A stretch of 64,000 bases of DNA from Ramlibacter sp. (GTDB lineage Bacteria > Pseudomonadota > Gammaproteobacteria > Burkholderiales > Burkholderiaceae_C). The DNA is taken from contig JAHBZM010000001.1 of the NCBI GenBank assembly GCA_019635435.1, positions 3,286,001 to 3,350,000 on the forward strand, in the 5' to 3' direction. Below, piece after piece: positions 16,317-23,386 of the stretch. Numbering within the stretch: the stretch's first letter is position 1; each line of letters starts with the position of its first letter. The position numbers and the translations under genes were made by a program. The notes under the pieces were generated by a model. It had not been told where the DNA came from. It ran no database searches and was given only the letters and a program-made list of their open reading frames with translations.

Positions 16317-17243
16317 ATGGACCGTTTTGACGCCATGCAGGCCTTTGCCCGCGTGGTGGAGACCGGCAGCTTCACCAAGGCCGCCGACACGCTCCACATG
16401 AGCAAGACCAGCGTGACCCAATTGGTGCAGCAACTGGAGGCCCGCTTGCGCGTCAAGCTGCTCAACCGCACCACGCGCAAAGTCAACGTCACCGCCGATG
16501 GCGCGGCCTATTACGAGCGTGTGCAGCGCCTGCTGGCCGACATGGACGACGCCGAGACCAGCCTTTCAAGCGCCACCGCAGTCCCTGGTGGCCGGCTGCG
16601 CGTGGATGTACCCAGCCCCTTGGCCCGCATGATCCTGATTCCGGCGCTGCCGTCATTCCACACGCGCTACCCCGACATTCAGATCGACATGGGGGTGAGT
16701 GACCGCAGGGTGGACCTGATTGACGAGAGCGTGGATTGCGTCGTGCGTGGGGGCCACGTCGCCAGCCAGTCCCTCAGGGCGCGCCAAGTGGGCGACCTGC
16801 AACTTCGGGCCTGCGCTGCACCGGGCTATCTGGCGCGCGCGGGAACACCGTCGCACCCGCAGGCCTTGCACGACGCGGACCATCGCATCGTGGGCTTCCT
16901 GTGGTCGCGCGGGGGCAAGACCGCGCCCCAAGTCATGTACCGCGGTGAGGAGCGCGTCGAGGTACGGGGCCGCTACATGCTTGCTGTGGACGATGGCAAT
17001 GCCTACCTTGCGGCTGGGCTGGCGGGCCTGGGCATACTGTGGTTGCCCGAGTACATGTGCAAGGAGTACCTGGCCCGTGGTGAACTGATGTCCTTGTTTG
17101 AAGACTGGCATTGCGACCCCATGCCGCTTTATGTGGCTTACCCGCCAAACCGGCGTGTCAGCGCCAAGCTGCGCGTGTTCATCGACTGGGTGGCTGCGCT
17201 GATGGCGCAACATGCACCTGTGGTGAAGCGGCATTCCGCGTGA
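16317..17243 (+). CDS. LysR-family transcriptional regulator (divergent from ridA)
   Basis: A 308-residue regulator with an N-terminal winged helix-turn-helix (residues 3-60, FARVVETGSFTKAADTLHMS) and a periplasmic-binding-like effector domain (RLRVDVPSPLARMILIPALP onward). It is a close relative of the lysR at 20173-21087, sharing LEARL.V.LLNRTTR.V.VT and DGAAYYER. The subgroup (CrgA/DsdC-like) often controls a divergent gene, so ridA is the probable target. Its final codons and stop lie inside the right arm of the inverted repeat, and the matching left arm carries the same codons reversed. Confidence 0.92.
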   Translation: MDRFDAMQAFARVVETGSFTKAADTLHMSKTSVTQLVQQLEARLRVKLLNRTTRKVNVTADGAAYYERVQRLLADMDDAETSLSSATAVPGGRLRVDVPSPLARMILIPALPSFHTRYPDIQIDMGVSDRRVDLIDESVDCVVRGGHVASQSLRARQVGDLQLRACAAPGYLARAGTPSHPQALHDADHRIVGFLWSRGGKTAPQVMYRGEERVEVRGRYMLAVDDGNAYLAAGLAGLGILWLPEYMCKEYLARGELMSLFEDWHCDPMPLYVAYPPNRRVSAKLRVFIDWVAALMAQHAPVVKRHSA

Positions 17244-17451
17244 GCCATTGCACCGGAGAAGGCGGGACTACCCCCTCACTTCCAACTCAAGTGCAGCGTC
17301 TTCCTCATCCGTCTCCCCCAGAAACCCGCCGCTCTGATGCGCCCACAGCCGCGCATACAGCCCGCCCTGCGCCAGCAGGCTGCGGTGGTCGCCTTCCTCC
17401 ACGATGCGCCCGGCGTCCAGCACGATCAGGCGGTCCATGGCGGCGATGGTG
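17228..17451. repeat. Right arm of inverted repeat; carries a dead 3' fragment of the ABC exporter gene
   Basis: Reverse complement of 15434-15657. From 17257 on it contains, on the minus strand, the stop codon and last about 60 codons of the ABC exporter; no start or other domain is present, so it is a remnant. Homology becomes ragged at 17452-17460 and then switches to a short forward match (see 17457-17473). Confidence 0.9.
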
Positions 17452-17456
17452 ACAGC

Positions 17457-17473
17457 CGGTGGGTTTCTGGGGG
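17457..17473 (+). repeat. Short forward-orientation match to the ABC exporter end at a rearrangement junction
   Basis: CGGTGGGTTTCTGGGGGA here matches 15554-15571 in the ABC gene in direct orientation, immediately after the inverted copy ends. The joint lies on CGGTGGG, which occurs in both orientations of the source gene (15425 region reversed, 15554 forward). This is the pattern left by template switching at microhomology. Confidence 0.55.
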
Positions 17474-17509
17474 AACTGGACGGGGCGGGGCCAAGCTGGA
17501 ACGCCTGGT

Positions 17510-17616
17510 TTGCTACATTTTCAGTAGCACACAGTGCCCGCCAACCCTGGACTCCAGGCCTTTTTGGCCCTCAAATGCCTCACCCGCGCTGCAAATGCGG
17601 GTGTTTGGCAAACAGG
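17510..17616. repeat. Left copy of a 107-bp direct repeat
   Basis: Nearly identical (four mismatches by eye) to 20103-20209. It contains a dispersed palindrome (TGCTACATTTTCAGTAGCA), the TGGACTCCAGGCC element, and 44 bases matching the 3' end of the lysR gene at 20173. The two copies enclose the methyltransferase and sulfatase-like genes. The remainder of the 17244-17670 interval, outside this and the inverted-repeat arm, has no gene that I can see. Confidence 0.88.
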
Positions 17617-17670
17617 ACACAATCAGCCGATAGAATTTTCAGGTACATGGTTGGGAGCAGGAATGGCTAA

Positions 17671-18228
17671 GTGTTAAAAAATCGATATGCCTTTTTCCAG
17701 AAGTTCCTGCGCGATCCCGAACGGATCGGGGCATTGGCACCTGCAACTCGCCAACTCGCACAGAAAATTTCGAGAGCCACGCAGCAGGCCTATCGGCACC
17801 AACCGGCCTTTGTCGGCGATCACGGCCTTCCGTTCAAGCTCCTTGAACTCGGCGCGGGTACGGGCGCCCTGACCCGAACCATCAGCGTTTTGAATCCCAT
17901 TCTTGTGGAGCAGGATGAAGAATGGGCGGCCGGCCTGAGGCAGCAATTTCCCAATCTCGAAGTGCGCACCCAATGCGCCACAAACACCTTGCTCGGACTG
18001 ACGGAGCCGGTCGGGATCGTGACCTCCATTCCTCTGCTGAACAACCCCCATGGCATGGAGATCAAGCGCTTGCTGGCCCGTAAATATGCAGACGGCCTGA
18101 TCAGGTTTTGCGTTCTCTATACCTACGGATGGACCGACCCCCTCAAGGAGGTCGGCTTTCGGGTCGGTTTTCGCAGCAGCTTTGTTGCCATGAGCCTCCC
18201 GCCCGCATCGGTGTGGACTTATCGGTAG
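17671..18228 (+). CDS. SAM-dependent methyltransferase, phospholipid N-methyltransferase (PmtA)-like
   Basis: A 185-residue protein starting at GTG 17671. FFQKFLRDPERIGALAPATR (residues 8-27) matches the N-terminal amphipathic segment of PmtA/RrmA-like enzymes (FF..WL..P..VGA..PSS). LLELGAGTGALTR (57-69) is SAM motif I. Length is close to PmtA proteins (about 190-200). It might methylate phosphatidylethanolamine or another amine-bearing lipid at the inner membrane; a different small substrate cannot be excluded. It is 3 bases upstream of the LtaS-like gene, clearly one operon. Codon use is visibly less GC-biased at third positions than neighbours, suggesting acquisition. Confidence 0.65.
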   Translation: MLKNRYAFFQKFLRDPERIGALAPATRQLAQKISRATQQAYRHQPAFVGDHGLPFKLLELGAGTGALTRTISVLNPILVEQDEEWAAGLRQQFPNLEVRTQCATNTLLGLTEPVGIVTSIPLLNNPHGMEIKRLLARKYADGLIRFCVLYTYGWTDPLKEVGFRVGFRSSFVAMSLPPASVWTYR

Positions 18229-18231
18229 GCC

Positions 18232-20076
18232 ATGCGGCAATTCCCGGTTCGAGCCAGACCCCGGTGGGGCCTTGTCCTGGCAGGGGTTGCGCTGCTCCTG
18301 CTGGTCCTGTTGATCGCGCCCCAGCTCTATCTGCTCAAGATGATGCCAGCATGGCTGCTTCTGGCTGTTGGCGCCATGGGCTATTTTGTCCGCCGCCGCT
18401 TTCTTGACGCGGCTCTTTTTCTCGGCGCCCACGTTGGCGCGGCATTCTTCGGGGAGCCCGCAGTCGGGCCGCTGGCGCTGGCGGTTCTCGTCCTCGGCCT
18501 GCTTGCCGTGTCAGGCAGACCGCTCTTTTCCGTACTTGCCGGCGGTGCCCTGTTCGGGTTGTTCCTGCAGAGCGTCGAGTTGAAGCAGCGCTTTGCCGGA
18601 TCTGTCCTGACCTGGCAGGACGTGCGCTACTTCTTTTTGCAGTTCAGCGACAACGTGGGGGTGTTTACCAGCCAGCCCACGCTCCTGATGTACGCGGGTA
18701 TCGCGCTGCTGGTGTCCACGGGTGTCGCCGTCGGTGTGTGGCGGATGGATCGCCCCGCCATTGCAGGGCACTCCCACACCCCACGCCATCACCGCGCCCT
18801 GGCGCGCGGGCTGGCATGTGGCATTGCGCTGTGGTGCGGCTACGAACTGGAGGAGGCGTCCCGGGTCGAAAGCCTGACCAACCCCTGGCATTTTTCGGCA
18901 TCGGTGACGCACACGCCGGTTTCGACATTCCTGTCCACGCTTCACATTCAGCCCAAGGCGGCGTATCACAAGGTCGACACCCGGCAGTTCGCGCAGGAGG
19001 TCCGGGCGCTTTCACCGGGACCTGGCGCGTCCCCAACACCCGCCGATATTGTCCTGTTCCTCCAGGAGAGTCAGTTCAATCCGGCGGCCATCAGCGGCTG
19101 CCCGCCGGCTCTTTGCCAGTCTGGATTGTTCGAAGCGCGGGCCGAAACAACCGATGACGGCGAATTGCGTGTGCACATCCAGGGAGGCGGAACCTGGCTG
19201 TCGGAATTCGCGCTTGAAACAGGACTCCCTCATTCAATCTTTGGTCGTGCAGGAGAATTTGCGCCCTTCAATATCGCGCCAGATGTCAACCGGTCGTTTG
19301 TCCGGTCACTCAAGTCGGCCGGGTATCACACCGTTGCCATCTACCCGGTCCGCGGCGGGATGATGAATGCCCGCAAGGCCTATGAAGGGTACGGTTTCGA
19401 CGAGTTTCTGGACGCCAGCGACCTTGGCATCCCCGGCACGTACGACACGCCTGATGCGGTGATTCACGAGGCCGCGGTCAAGGCGCTTCACGCCGCGCGG
19501 CAACACGGAAAGCCCGTCTTCCTGATGGCGGTGACGATCTTCAATCATGGTGAGCATGGCGTGGAAATGCAGCGGGTTCCGGCGCCGATCAGGGATGCAG
19601 CACAGGCCACGGCGGGACCAGACAGCGAGAAGGCCAATCTTGCGGACTATGTCTGGAGGACAAGGGAGTTTGAAGCGGCCTACAACCAAACCCGGGACGC
19701 CGTGCTTGGGTCTTCCAGGCCCGCTGTTCTGGCGTGGTTCGGAGACCATCAACCTCCTTTTGGAAGTGCTCCGGGCCTGCGGGATCGCATCAGGGCTTCC
19801 GTCACGAAGCCGGCCGTCCCGGACCGCTACGTCACCTGGTACAACATCTCGACCAACCGGTCCCCTGCCCCAACCGCCGGGAAACGCCATCGGATCGACA
19901 TTGCTTTCCTGCCGGGCTTGCTGGCTCAGAGGGCGGGCGTACCGCTCGATGACTGGCTTGCCGCCAACGTGCTGGTGCGCGAGCGGTGCGCAGGCTTGCT
20001 GATTGAGTGCGCCGACGCTTCAACCCGAAGCGCCTATCTCTCGTACCTTTTTGACGATCTGCACGCATTCCGGTAG
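18232..20076 (+). CDS. Membrane sulfatase-fold enzyme, LtaS/phosphoglycerol-transferase-like
   Basis: A 614-residue protein with about five to seven N-terminal membrane helices (residues 12-205) and a periplasmic alkaline-phosphatase-superfamily domain. DIVLFLQES (272-280) is the first metal-ligand strand. GGGTWLSEFALETGLP (318-333) matches the LtaS nucleophile region with T321 as the candidate threonine. VTIFNHGEHG (434-443) and WFGDHQPP (502-509) supply the late Asp/His ligands. Such enzymes transfer glycerol phosphate or phosphoethanolamine head groups from phospholipids to glycans or lipids. Pairing with a PmtA-like methyltransferase suggests joint lipid head-group chemistry (inference). 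The gene lies in the islet bounded by direct repeats. Confidence 0.78.
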   Translation: MRQFPVRARPRWGLVLAGVALLLLVLLIAPQLYLLKMMPAWLLLAVGAMGYFVRRRFLDAALFLGAHVGAAFFGEPAVGPLALAVLVLGLLAVSGRPLFSVLAGGALFGLFLQSVELKQRFAGSVLTWQDVRYFFLQFSDNVGVFTSQPTLLMYAGIALLVSTGVAVGVWRMDRPAIAGHSHTPRHHRALARGLACGIALWCGYELEEASRVESLTNPWHFSASVTHTPVSTFLSTLHIQPKAAYHKVDTRQFAQEVRALSPGPGASPTPADIVLFLQESQFNPAAISGCPPALCQSGLFEARAETTDDGELRVHIQGGGTWLSEFALETGLPHSIFGRAGEFAPFNIAPDVNRSFVRSLKSAGYHTVAIYPVRGGMMNARKAYEGYGFDEFLDASDLGIPGTYDTPDAVIHEAAVKALHAARQHGKPVFLMAVTIFNHGEHGVEMQRVPAPIRDAAQATAGPDSEKANLADYVWRTREFEAAYNQTRDAVLGSSRPAVLAWFGDHQPPFGSAPGLRDRIRASVTKPAVPDRYVTWYNISTNRSPAPTAGKRHRIDIAFLPGLLAQRAGVPLDDWLAANVLVRERCAGLLIECADASTRSAYLSYLFDDLHAFR

Positions 20077-20102
20077 TGCCGCATCGCCAGGCAGGGACTT
20101 GA

Positions 20103-20209
20103 TTGCTACATTTTCAGTAGCACACAGTGCCCGCCAGCCATGGACTCCAGGCCTTTTTGGCCCTCAAATGCCTCAACCGCGCTGCAAATGCGGGTGCTTG
20201 GCAAACAGG
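20103..20209. repeat. Right copy of the 107-bp direct repeat
   Basis: It matches 17510-17616. Its right part is the authentic 3' end of the lysR gene (stop at 20173-20175) and the left part is the intergenic dispersed palindrome that follows that gene. The left copy is therefore the duplicated, truncated one. Intergenic 20077-20172 holds only this repeat. Confidence 0.88.
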
Positions 20210-21087
20210 TCGGCCGCCCAGTCCACAAAGGCCCGCACCTTGGCGCTCAGGTGTCGGTTGGGTGGGTACACCACGTGGATGGGAATGGGCGCGCGGGGCC
20301 AGTCGGTGAGCAGTTCCACCAGCTCGCCATTGGCGATGTGCGGGGCCGCCGCGAAGCGCACGGTCTGGGTGATGCCCAGGCCCGTGAGCACCGCCGCCAG
20401 ATGGGCGTTGCTGTCGTTCAGCGCCAGCCTGTAGCGGCCGGTGATCTCGATCAGTTCGCCATCCTTTTCAAACTCCTGCGGGTACATCCGCCCCGTGCGG
20501 GCCGAAAAGAAATTGATGGTGGCGTGGCCCTGTTCCAGCTCCCTGGGGTGCCCGGGCACGCCGTGCTTTTCCAGGTAGGCGGGCGTGGCCACGGTGACCA
20601 GTTCCATGTTGCCGATGCGCCGCGCCACCAGGGACTGCTCCACCAGGTCACCGCCGCGGATCACGCAGTCCACGTTGTCGCTGATCAGGTCCACGGGCCG
20701 GTCGCTCGCGCCCAGGTCAAGCTGGATGTCGGGGTAGCGCTGGTAAAAGCCCGGCAGCGCCGGAATGATCACCAGCCGCGCCACCGAGGTGCCCACGTCC
20801 ACGCGCAGGCGTCCGCTGGGGTTGGCCTGGGCATTGCTCATGCTGGCCTCGATGTCGTCGAGGTCGTTCAGCACGCGCAGGGTGCGCTCGTAATAGGCGG
20901 CGCCGTCGGGCGTGACGGTGACGCGGCGCGTGGTGCGGTTGAGCAGGCGCACCTTGAGCCGCGCCTCCAGGTGCTGCACCAGCTTGGTCACCGTGCCCTT
21001 GGGCAAATCCAGTGACTCCGCCGCGCGCGTGAAGGTGCCGGCCTCCACCACCCGCACAAATACCCTCATTGACTGGAGCTGGTCCAT
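20173..21087 (-). CDS. LysR-family transcriptional regulator of the efflux operon (probable)
   Basis: A 304-residue LysR protein: N-terminal winged helix (VRVVEAGTFTRAAESLDLPKGTVTKLV), linker helix with LEARLKVRLLNRTTRRVTVT, and an effector-binding domain. It is a paralogue of the regulator at 16317. It is transcribed divergently from the hydrolase/RND efflux operon that starts at 21201, with 113 bases between, so it probably controls that operon. Its last codons are duplicated about 2.6 kb downstream at the other edge of the methyltransferase/LtaS-like islet. Confidence 0.92.
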   Translation of the reverse strand: MDQLQSMRVFVRVVEAGTFTRAAESLDLPKGTVTKLVQHLEARLKVRLLNRTTRRVTVTPDGAAYYERTLRVLNDLDDIEASMSNAQANPSGRLRVDVGTSVARLVIIPALPGFYQRYPDIQLDLGASDRPVDLISDNVDCVIRGGDLVEQSLVARRIGNMELVTVATPAYLEKHGVPGHPRELEQGHATINFFSARTGRMYPQEFEKDGELIEITGRYRLALNDSNAHLAAVLTGLGITQTVRFAAAPHIANGELVELLTDWPRAPIPIHVVYPPNRHLSAKVRAFVDWAADLFAKHPHLQRG

Positions 21088-21200
21088 TCCCTCTGTCCTT
21101 GTTTTCCGGGTTTCAAGTGGCGGATTGTTCCCGCAGAAGAAACATAGAACTGGCAGGAGGGGTGTTTATCCGCACGCCAGGTGTGCCTATAGTCCACACC

Positions 21201-22040
21201 ATGACTCCCAAGCCGCCCCTGCCCGCACTGCGCGTCACCGACAGCACCCTCGTGCTGCCGGGGCGCGCGCCGCTGGCCGTGCGCATCTACGGCAAGAAGC
21301 CCGCCGGCGCGGCGGTGCCGCTGGTGCTGCACCTGCATGGCGGCGCGTTCGTGGCCGGCAGCCTGGACTGCGGCGCCTGCCTGGCCCAGCTGGTGGCGGG
21401 CGCGGGGGCCGTGGTGGTGTCGCTGGCCTACCCGCTGGCGCCGGCCCACCCGTTCCCCCAGGCGGTGGAAGCGGCGTATGCGGGCGTTGAGTGGGTCTAC
21501 AAGCACCGCCACAAGCTCGCAGGCAAGGATGCCCCCGTGTATGTGGCCGGCGAGGAAGCCGGTGGCAACCTGGCGGCCGCGGTGGCCATGGTGGCGCGCG
21601 ACCGCGCCCACCCGCCGCTGGCCGGGCAGATCCTGGTCGCGCCCATGCTCGACCCCTGCACGGCCATGCCCTCGCAGCGCGAAGCCATGGGCGAGGCCAC
21701 CGGCTGCAAGTGGGCCGACGGCTGGCAGCACTACCTGCGCGGGCCCATGGACGCCGAGCACCCCTATGCGGTGCCCGCCCATGCCCAGCGCCTGGCTGAC
21801 CTGCCGCCCGCGCTGGTCCTGACCGGCGCCGACGACGCCATGCGCGACGAGGCCCTTGCCTATGCCGAACGGCTGCGCAAGGCCGGCATTGCCGTGACCA
21901 GTGGCGTGCTCGACGACCGCACGGGCTGGCCCGACACCCTGGGTGAGCCCCCCAGCGACGAATGCGCCTGCAGCGCGGCCGTGCAGCAGCACCTGCGCGC
22001 CTTCTTCGGCGCGTCGCGGCCGCCCCCGCCGCCTTCCTAG
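21201..22040 (+). CDS. Alpha/beta-hydrolase of the HSL type lacking catalytic serine
   Basis: A 279-residue protein with the hormone-sensitive-lipase oxyanion motif HLHGG (44-48) and typical AYPLAPAHPFP. The nucleophile elbow, GDSAGG in active members, reads GEEAGG (117-122), replacing both Asp and Ser by Glu. The acid-bearing segment GADDAMRDEA (209-218) is intact. The catalytic His region (usually HGF/HxF) reads LDDRTGWPDTL, with no His. It is thus probably not an esterase and may be a binding or regulatory protein. It leads the RND efflux genes (82 bases before the adaptor) and is divergent from lysR. I take ATG 21201; an upstream in-frame start overlaps lysR. Confidence 0.8.
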   Translation: MTPKPPLPALRVTDSTLVLPGRAPLAVRIYGKKPAGAAVPLVLHLHGGAFVAGSLDCGACLAQLVAGAGAVVVSLAYPLAPAHPFPQAVEAAYAGVEWVYKHRHKLAGKDAPVYVAGEEAGGNLAAAVAMVARDRAHPPLAGQILVAPMLDPCTAMPSQREAMGEATGCKWADGWQHYLRGPMDAEHPYAVPAHAQRLADLPPALVLTGADDAMRDEALAYAERLRKAGIAVTSGVLDDRTGWPDTLGEPPSDECACSAAVQQHLRAFFGASRPPPPPS

Positions 22041-22122
22041 GCCCACCCGTTCCCCCACTCTCCCGCCAACCCGGTGCAACACGCCGGGGCGGCCCTGCTC
22101 ATCCCTCACAAAGGAAAAAACC

Positions 22123-23358
22123 ATGAAACAGCCTAGCCACTCCTTCACTCCGCGCCGCAAGCTCTGGACCCTCGCCGCCGCCGTGGCGACTCTGAGCACG
22201 CTGGCCGCGGGCGTCATCACCCTGCACGGCGAAACCGCCCAGGCCAGCGCCGGCCCGGCCGAGCCCCAGGCCACCCCGGTGTCGGTGGCCACCGTCGCCG
22301 AGCGCGAAGTCGCGGCCTGGGACGAGTTCTCGGGCCGGCTGGAGGCCGTGGAGCGGGTGGATGTGCGCTCGCGCGTGGCCGGCGCCGTGCAGGCCGTGCA
22401 TTTCCGCGAAGGCGCGCTGGTGCGCCAGGGCGACCTGCTGATCACCATCGACCCGGCGCCCTATGCCGCCGAGGTGGAGCGCGCCGAAGCCCAGGTGGCC
22501 GCCGCGCAGGCCCGCGTCACCCACACCCACAGCGAGCAGGAGCGTTCGCAGCGGCTGCTGGCCGAGCACGCCATTGCCCAGCGCGAATACGACGAGCGGC
22601 TCAATGCCCAGCGCGAGGCCGACGCCAACCTGCGCGCGGCCCAGGCTGCGCTGCAGTCCACGCGGCTGAATCTGGGCTACACCCAGGTGCGCGCCCCGGT
22701 GTCGGGCCGCGTGGGCCGGCTTGAAATCACCGTGGGCAACCTGGTGGCCGCCGGCCCCGGGGCGCCCGTGCTGACCACGCTGGTCTCGGTGAGCCCGATC
22801 TACGCGAGCTTTGATGCCGACGAGCAGGTCGTGGCCCGCGCGCTCAAGGGCCTGCAGGGCAGCGGCGTCAGCGCGCGCGCGCTGCTCGAGCGCATTCCGG
22901 TGCAGATCGGCACGGCCGCCATGGCGGGCACGCCCTACCACGGCAAGCTGCAGCTGATCGACAACCAGGTGGATGCAAAGAGCGGCACCATCCGCGTGCG
23001 CGCGGCCTTCGACAACAAGGACGGCGCGCTGATGCCCGGCCAGTTTGCCCGCATCCGCATGGGCCAGGCCCAGACGGCGCATGCCCTGCTGGTCAATGAA
23101 CGCGCCGTGGGCACAGACCAGAGCAAGAAATTCGTGCTGGTGGTGGGCGCCGACAACAAGGCCGAGTACCGCGAGGTCACGCTGGGCGCGCCCTCGGGCG
23201 GCCTGCGCGTGGTCACCAGCGGCCTGAAGGCCGGTGAGCGCATCGTGGTCAACGGCCTGCAGCACATCCGCCCCGGCGCGCTGGTGCAGCCGCAGCCGGT
23301 GAGCATGGAGACCAAGCCTGAAATGCAGGCCAGCGCCGCGGAGGCGGCCAAGTCCTGA
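22123..23358 (+). CDS. RND efflux periplasmic adaptor (membrane fusion protein, AcrA/MexA type)
   Basis: A 411-residue adaptor with an N-terminal membrane segment or signal (LWTLAAAVATLSTLAAGVITL), a lipoyl/barrel-sandwich half with VRSRVAGAVQAVHFREGALV and GDLLITIDPAPY, a coiled-coil hairpin (about 110-190), and the second lipoyl half with LNLGYTQVRAPVSGRVGR. There is no lipobox Cys near the N-terminus, so it is probably anchored by an uncleaved helix. It links the inner-membrane pump and the outer-membrane channel encoded next. ATG 22123 follows AAAGGA. It ends 28 bases before the pump. Confidence 0.95.
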   Translation: MKQPSHSFTPRRKLWTLAAAVATLSTLAAGVITLHGETAQASAGPAEPQATPVSVATVAEREVAAWDEFSGRLEAVERVDVRSRVAGAVQAVHFREGALVRQGDLLITIDPAPYAAEVERAEAQVAAAQARVTHTHSEQERSQRLLAEHAIAQREYDERLNAQREADANLRAAQAALQSTRLNLGYTQVRAPVSGRVGRLEITVGNLVAAGPGAPVLTTLVSVSPIYASFDADEQVVARALKGLQGSGVSARALLERIPVQIGTAAMAGTPYHGKLQLIDNQVDAKSGTIRVRAAFDNKDGALMPGQFARIRMGQAQTAHALLVNERAVGTDQSKKFVLVVGADNKAEYREVTLGAPSGGLRVVTSGLKAGERIVVNGLQHIRPGALVQPQPVSMETKPEMQASAAEAAKS

Positions 23359-23386
23359 GCCCATGGGGCATGAGGAGGAAAACCAC

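Noticed and set aside
17244..17451. A separate small gene in the duplicated ABC fragment
   Set aside because: It has only the last part of the ATPase domain reversed, no start signal and a broken upstream end, so it is a remnant.
15434..20209. An insertion sequence or integrative element in the rearranged segment
   Set aside because: I looked for a transposase, integrase, terminal inverted repeats of IS type and short target duplications. The repeats are host gene fragments, so recombination or template switching fits better.
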